From Bodonicaedibacter sp963693005 (GTDB lineage Bacteria > Pseudomonadota > Alphaproteobacteria > UBA6184), in contig OY843702.1 in assembly GCA_963693005.1 (NCBI GenBank), positions 1 through 7,141 on the forward strand: a stretch of DNA of 7,141 bases, in the 5' to 3' direction. Positions 1 through 5,700 of this stretch are shown here, in pieces. The position numbers were made by a program, and so were the translations under genes. The notes under the pieces were generated by a model. It saw only the letters and a list, made by a program, of their open reading frames with translations. It was not told where the DNA came from and did not search any database. Within the stretch, counting starts at the first letter, position 1. Each line of letters starts with the position of its first letter.

Positions 1-2
1 TC

Positions 3-2250
3 AGGGAACTCCATCGGGCGCTGTCCGAGGCACTCACGGCTGGGCTGCTGGAGCCCGTCATGGCTCTGAAAGAGCTCTTGTCCCTCCGAGCGCAGCTGCT
101 CGTGGCGATGGCTGAAGCCAGCTCCGCATTCCGGTCCATTTCCGCGGAGCTTGATGTCTTGCTGGCAGAAAATTTCGAATCTAACTCTGGGAAGCGAGAT
201 CGGGCTGAGTGCTTGGCGAGAGAAATGCGGTGCGAGGAGGACCACCTGTTCAAGGACGCATCGATGCCGCCCGTGGAAACGTTCGATCCCTCCCTCGAGC
301 CGCGAGAGTGCTCGGAGTTGGTGGCTCTCACACACCGGTGCTACGCTGATGTTGCATCTATCACAAAAGTGAAGATCAAACACCTCAGTAAATCAGTTTC
401 GTCTGCTCGCAAGCGAAAGCTCCGGGCGAGGATGGAGCAACAGACAAGCATCACACCCACGATCGGAGCCGGGTTCCTTTCGAATACCGCAGGGATCTCA
501 CAGCTGGACATGTCCGCGGCGATGCACACGGCCATCGGCGATCGTTTCGCAGCGCACTCAAGCATCCGCGAAGTGCAGCTCCCCATGTCCGTCAAATCCA
601 TCGGCAAGGACTTGTGCGCCGGATGCCTCGCAACGGTGTCCTCCGCGCCCTCTGGCGGGGGCCAGGACGACTGCTACCTGTCTTCGTGGATGACGAGCCG
701 TGTCGAGAAAGAGCGCATGGAGACGCTGACGCACTTTCGCGACCTCCTCCCAACCTCGGAATGGGCCGGGATGGCGCGGTGGCTCCTTCAGCAGAAGTGC
801 TTCGCGGAATTCAAGGGCCTGTTCAATGTGCGTGAAGACGCCGCGAACCTGCGGCACGTCGGGGGCAGCGTCGATGATCTCCCGGACCTTCCCGAAAGCG
901 TCCCAGCCTGGCCCGGCTTCGATCTCACCGTTGCCTCATACGACTCCTGCCTCTCACTCCTGCACTGGGCGGTAAAATACTCGCACCAGTTCCCGCACCT
1001 CCTCAGCGAGGCGTCATGGAGCCTCGCGGACCTCACGTTGGTGACGGAGCAAGGCTTCACGGCACTGCACTACGCCGTGCTCTACGACATTGAGACCGCG
1101 GCGCTGAAGAGACTACTTGACATCGCGGCCAAGGCAGAGATCCACGGCACATGGAGCGCCGCATGGAGCGCTGGCGGCGTTCGCCTATCGCCGCTGCACC
1201 TCGCGTACCTGTACCGCCGCGACAACATTGTGAAGGAGCTGCTTGCTTTCGAGTGGGACCCGACGGAGCCGATCAAGGACGCGGATGCCAAACAGAACGA
1301 CGGGGGCGACAACGAAGGTGGAAGCGACAACTTCGACGCATTCGACCAGGCCGTGATGGAGCTCGGGCAGGCGCGGACCGCGGCATTCCTGGACGCGCAG
1401 GACGCCACGGCATCTGCTGAGAAAGCCCTGCGGTTGCCGGTGGCCGTGCAGCTCTTTCACGCCGCTGTGTTGATGTGCGTCGCCAATGAGTTCGAGCAGG
1501 GCCTTGACCATGCCCACACTGTCGACGGCGGCATTCACCGCGCCTTCATCATTTTGAGGCACAAGCTATCGACGGACTTCCCGCTGCTCAGTCAGAACAA
1601 GTGGTCCCAAGCTCGACAGGTACAGAGGGACATCGCTGCACGCGGGAGCCGTTCATCAGAGATCGTCGGCATCAAATGGATCCTCGAGTTCCTCCAGGAT
1701 GCCTTTGCCGCTGCCTTCTCCGACCCGGACCACAGCTCCCACGTTCGCATTCAGTACCGGCATGTCCTCGCAGACACTGCCGCCCTCAAAGCGTTTGTCG
1801 TTGCTGAGTTCGGAGAGCAACTATCTCGGCGGGTCCTCACGTTCACATCAGTTGGAGAAATGACGGCGAAGGTACAGTCGCGGTTCCGCCGGATTCAAAA
1901 CGCGAGGCAGGGGCCATCCGCACCGCCCATCACAACGGAGACGCTCCTCCTCCGGGCGCAGTCTATGGAGGACGGACCGCACCGATCGAACGTCGAGGAG
2001 AAGCTCGCGAATGTCATTCCGTTCCGATTCGTGATCCCGGTGTTGCCCTTTTTCTACCTCATGCTCCTGATTGTCTTCGGGCTATCGTGGTTCTTCCACC
2101 CGCCCATATTGGCCCCAACCTTGATGGGGATCGAAAACGCGATCGCCGACTGCACGAACCCGTACAACACCAAGGACGCTCCCGCTACGATCTCCACCTC
2201 TCCGTGGTGCGGGGGACCAGTAACCTTGAGCGAAGTGGCTCTCAGTGAAG
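3..2250 (+). CDS. Ankyrin-repeat, probable membrane protein (5' partial, 3' end unresolved)
   Basis: I do not recognise this as a named family. The frame is open from the window edge, so the true start lies upstream; the first in-frame Met is residue 20 (base 60). Residues 1-310 show no domain I can name; a basic stretch, SSARKRKLRARMEQ, lies at 133-146. Residues 314-420 hold ankyrin-like repeats, followed by an acidic Gly/Asn/Asp-rich loop (426-443), a mostly helical region (475-670) and a strong hydrophobic segment at 674-698. Cys residues follow at 717, 736, 753 and 755. The pattern of cytoplasmic ankyrin repeats then a membrane segment is seen in channels and palmitoyltransferases, but I see neither a channel pore nor a DHHC motif. 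Hand counts give about 66% G/C at third codon positions in residues 21-140 and 72% in 561-680, against 84% in the RT core downstream. No stop ends this gene in its own frame, which stays open into the retrotransposon. Certain: the open frame. Inferred: ankyrin identity and membrane location. Confidence 0.6.
942..1262 (+). other. Ankyrin-like repeat region
   Basis: Residues 314-420 contain about three ankyrin-like units. The recognisable pieces are SCLSLLHWAVKY (315-326), QGFTALHYAVLYD (350-362, followed by a helix ending in LKRLLD) and VRLSPLHLAYLYRRDNIVKELL (393-414, of which SPLHLA is the diagnostic core). Each carries the x-LH-x-A signature that starts the first helix of an ankyrin repeat, and the last two are followed by the expected second helix. 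Spacing between units is longer than the canonical 33 residues: insertions lie between units one and two and between units two and three (the latter around WSAAWSAGG, 384-392). Ankyrin repeats are protein-binding modules, so the partner cannot be told from the sequence. The call rests on motif reading, without a profile score. Confidence 0.6.
2022..2096 (+). other. Predicted transmembrane segment
   Basis: Residues 674-698 form a strongly hydrophobic run with core VLPFFYLMLLIVFGLSWFF (680-698), preceded by the charged stretch SNVEEKLANV (662-671) and Arg675 and followed by HPPILAP. The length and the aromatic residues at the end suit a single membrane-spanning helix. It is too far from any visible N-terminus to be a signal peptide. 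The next in-frame hydrophobic stretch, WLTSLVVAAFGG (784-795), is weaker and lies in the junction where the reading frame itself is in doubt. Confidence 0.7.
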
Positions 2251-2266
2251 CTAAGAAGTGCCCCTG
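2248..2266 (+). repeat. 19-nt near-repeat, copy 1
   Basis: AAGCTAAGAAGTGCCCCTG here recurs at 2838-2856 with one mismatch (G to A at the eighth base). The copies are 590 bases apart and fall in different phases, so shared protein sequence does not explain the match. See the matching copy. Confidence 0.5.
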
Positions 2267-2700
2267 TGCGAGGACCCGCGGGGCTCTTATTCGAGATCAT
2301 GGGAGTCCCATCGTCGCTGATGTCCCCGCCTCCGCCCCCGTCGCTCTTCCCTGGTTGACTTCGTTGGTGGTGGCCGCATTCGGCGGCATTTGGAGGCTCC
2401 CTCGAGACGCACATCGCGTCAGCCCTGCTGCAGTTCCGATGGCCCAGCTCCTCGCTGTGGTCGTCGATGGGTGCCGCCGTCGCCTTTGGCACGGCCGGAT
2501 GCGTGGACTGCCCCACCGCCCGCTCTCGGTGAACGAATCAATTAGAGCACCACCTGCTACCCTCCCCTGGACACCGCTCCGGGGCGGAGGTAGACCGAAG
2601 GGAACGAAGGGGGACGACACGGTCCCGACACCAGAAGGAGAAACCTTGCAGCGAGCTACCAAGAGCTCTTGCAAAGAAGGTACGAACGACACACCGGCTG
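2251..2700 (+). other. Junction between ankyrin/membrane ORF and retrotransposon; coding status unclear
   Basis: Frame 3 is open throughout, but its product is Pro/Arg-rich and shows no domain. By hand count, third-position G/C in frame 3 over 2283-2642 (excluding the 2221 line) is about 62%, below either flank. In frame 1 the open stretch 2359-2529, ended by TGA at 2530-2532, has about 79% G/C at third positions and reads as plausible membrane-protein sequence (for example LWSSMGAAVAFGTAGC). Frame 1 is also open at 2230-2355, interrupted by TGA at 2356-2358. The host gene may therefore end near 2532 in frame 1 after a frameshift or small intron, and the 5' end of the element may start in this stretch. 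A short hairpin (CTCCG/CGGAG, 2577-2589) is present. I found no convincing promoter, terminator or ribozyme fold. Confidence 0.4.
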
Positions 2701-5700
2701 TGCGCTCGGTCCAGAAGGAGTCGACCATCGACGAGAAGCGTCGCGCCGCCAATGCCGCCGCTGCGATCACACGAGACGGCCGCACCCACAAGAATCCAGG
2801 TCCACCCAGCAACAAGACAACCGGCAACCTGCGTCGTAAGCTAAAAAGTGCCCCTGCAAAGGCAGCACCCGGTGCCCGGGCCGCGGAGACGATTGAGAAT
2901 CCTGCCCCGCTACCTCTCGACGCCGACGCATCCGACCTGGAGTGGACCGACGAAGATGAGGAGGAGCCCGACGACCGCCAGGACACCGTGGGCGCGAAAC
3001 CTGTGCTGAAGGTGGCGTTCCACAACGTCTGCGGCCTGTCCTCGAAGATGCAACAGCTCAGCAGCGACGACCTCAACGACATTCAGCTGCTGGCCCTGGC
3101 GGAGACGAAGCGAGGCAACTCGGTACCCGGCTTCGACACCGTTGCGGTCCAGAGGCGAGGCGACGGCCTCGGAGGCGGAGTAGGATTCTTCTTACGCAGC
3201 GGATGCGGACTCCGAGCTGACATGGTCGCGGCGGAGATCAAGGACGGACAGGAGCTGATGGTGGCACGAGTCATGCTCGACGACAACACCCCATTGGCGC
3301 TTGTACTCGTTGTGTACATCCCGAAGCCCCGAGAGGTCGACAGCAACATCGCGGATGGCTGGCATGGTCTCCTTCAGGCCCACCAGTGCCCGGGCGCCCA
3401 GGTGCCGCAGCTGATCGTCGGCGACATCAACATCCAGAACTCGTGGTGGTCGGAGTGCAAGGACAGCCTTCCGGTAGGACAGTGCATTGCGACCAAGCTG
3501 AGGGCGGAGAAGTACGACCTCCCCATCGGCTGGGCACGGAAGCCGACCCGCTACCCGTTCGGCTTCTCCGCGACCAAGGAGACGACCCCCGGCCAGGCTG
3601 CTCAGACGCCTTCGACACCGGACGTGATGTTCTGCAGGGGCGCTGCGCTCGGCGACTTCTCGATGCACCCTGGTGTGGGCTCCGACCACATGGTGCTCAA
3701 GGCCACCCTTCATGACCCGGACGCGGAGTGGTTCGAGGTCGACCCGTCTGCGATCAAGGCCCCGGCCCGACGCTGCGTCGCGAACGCCGACTACGACAAG
3801 TACCGCAACGTCGCCGCCAAGGCCACCCGCTCCATACTGGCGACGAGGGTCCCCCTGAGCAACTGGCAGAAGGACACGATCAAAATGGGGGACCGTCTGA
3901 ACCTCATCCCGTACCAGATCCCCATGTCCGGCCGTATCCTACCCTGCATCCCGCATATGGCACGGTGTGTGGTCACGATGCGCAAACTCCTCCGATGTGG
4001 CAAGACCAAACGCGCCCTGGAGCTGCGCCGCAGAGCCATGAGGGCCATGAGGGGGGCGAGACCGTCGACACAACGTCTCCTCAAGATGATGCGAGTCGTG
4101 ATCCGGAAGGCCGCGGACGCTGCGATGCCCATGGGCAAGTTCCATCAGGTCCCCTCGGGCATGAAGCTCTGGAGCGCCGACCTCGAGAAGAAGCTGACCA
4201 AGTGGAAAGAGGCTCGAGAGCTGGACTGCTCGGACGAGATAGACCTACGTCGCAAGGAGTTCTTCGCCGCCCTGGACAAACACCGCAAGGATGACTGGGC
4301 GTCGCGCGTGGCCAAGCCGTCGTTCCCGATGCTCAAGGCAATGTACAAAGGTCCGAGGAAAGCGAAACCGCGCCGGATGCTCAACGTCCTGGAGAAGTTC
4401 TACCACGGTCTGTTCGAAGGCCGCACGCCGAAGCCGAAGCCCCGCCGCCGCTGCAAGGGCGAGCCCCTGACCAACGCTGAGTTCAACGAGGCTCTCAACC
4501 GCCTGCGCCGTGGCACCGCTGCTGGACCGGACGACATCCTGCCCGAGATGATCCTGGAGCTGCCGCAGGTCGCCAAGCAGAAGCTGCTGTTTCCGCTCAT
4601 CAACCAATGCGTCGTCACTGGAGACATCCCACAGCCGATGCGGGACGCGGTCATCGTGCCGCTGCTGAAGCCGGGCAAAGACGCTGCCGACCCGGAGTCG
4701 TACCGTCCTGTGTCGCTGACGTCGATCTTCGCGAAGCTGGTGGAGCACGTCATCGCCATGCGCATTCGGTCCCGACTCGCCGCTCTCCCGCAGCAGTACG
4801 CGTACACCGCCAGCAGGTCCACGCTCGACGTCATCGCCCAGATCGTCGCTGGAGGCACCAAGGCGTTCAACGTACGGACCTCGGTCAAGGACAACGAGAA
4901 ATCGCACCGCCTGCTCTGCGCCATGATCGACTTCTCCAAGGCATTCGACTCCATGGACCACAGCATCCTCCTGAAGCGCATGCACGAGCTCGGCCTCCCA
5001 TCGCACATCTGCCGGTTCGTTCGGAACTTCCTGGCCGGCCGACGGTTCCGTGTCCGAGAAGACAGCGTCATGGGCAAGTGGTACAAGACCGGTCGTGGCG
5101 CCCCCCAAGGCACCGTCCTCGGCCCGATCCTGTGGATCATCTTCATCGACACCCTCTGCGAACGCCTCACCAACGCCGGATTCAAGTGCACGTTCCTGTA
5201 CGCAGACGACCTGACTGTCATCATCGAAGGCTACGACGAAACGGCCATGACAGCAGAGATGCAACAGGCGCTGAACATCGTGCAGGCGTGGGCCAAAGAA
5301 GTGAAGATGTCCGTGTCCATCAAGAAGACCACCGCGATGTGGATCACGCGCTCCGCAGCGACTGCCAGTGCGAACACGCAGCTGACCATGTGCGGCCAGA
5401 TTGTCAAGATGGTCAAGGCCTCCAAGCTCCTCGGCGTCATCATCGACCCCGGCATGTCCTTCACAAAGCATGCGGACGATCTCAAGCGACGACTACTTGC
5501 CCGGGTGCAGCAACTTGGAGCCATGGGTCCGATGTACAACGGAGCATCCCCTGCGGTCATGCGAACGTACGCCGTCGCCTACATCTACTCCGTTGCTCTC
5601 TACGGCCTCGAGGTGGTGGGTCCACTGCTGAGCCAGGACAACTGGGAGAAGAAGATCGAGCCTCCGATCACGGCGGCACAGCGTGTCGTCTCAGGCGTTA

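Noticed and set aside
2220..2250. Possible GT-AG intron shifting the host gene from frame 3 to frame 1
   Set aside because: It has the ends and phase needed, but 31 bases is very short for most eukaryotes and frame 1 then meets TGA at 2356; not supportable without RNA.
2577..2589. CTCCG-GGG-CGGAG hairpin as a terminator or regulatory element
   Set aside because: Five base pairs with a three-base loop and no T-run is common by chance in GC-rich DNA.
2200..2860. HDV-like ribozyme at the element's 5' end, prompted by GCTAAG motifs as in L1Tc
   Set aside because: I could not pair the required P1 and P2 strands around either GCTAAG/GCTAAA; a covariance search would be needed.
2297..3082. Minus-strand open frame of 261 codons over the junction
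   Set aside because: Ser/Arg/Pro-rich translation without motifs, overlapping the start of the endonuclease; no support beyond length.
4245..5471. Minus-strand open frame of about 400 codons opposite the RT
   Set aside because: Its product is low-complexity Asp/Glu/Leu/Arg-rich and antisense to intact RT motifs; long antisense frames are expected opposite strongly G/C-ending codons.
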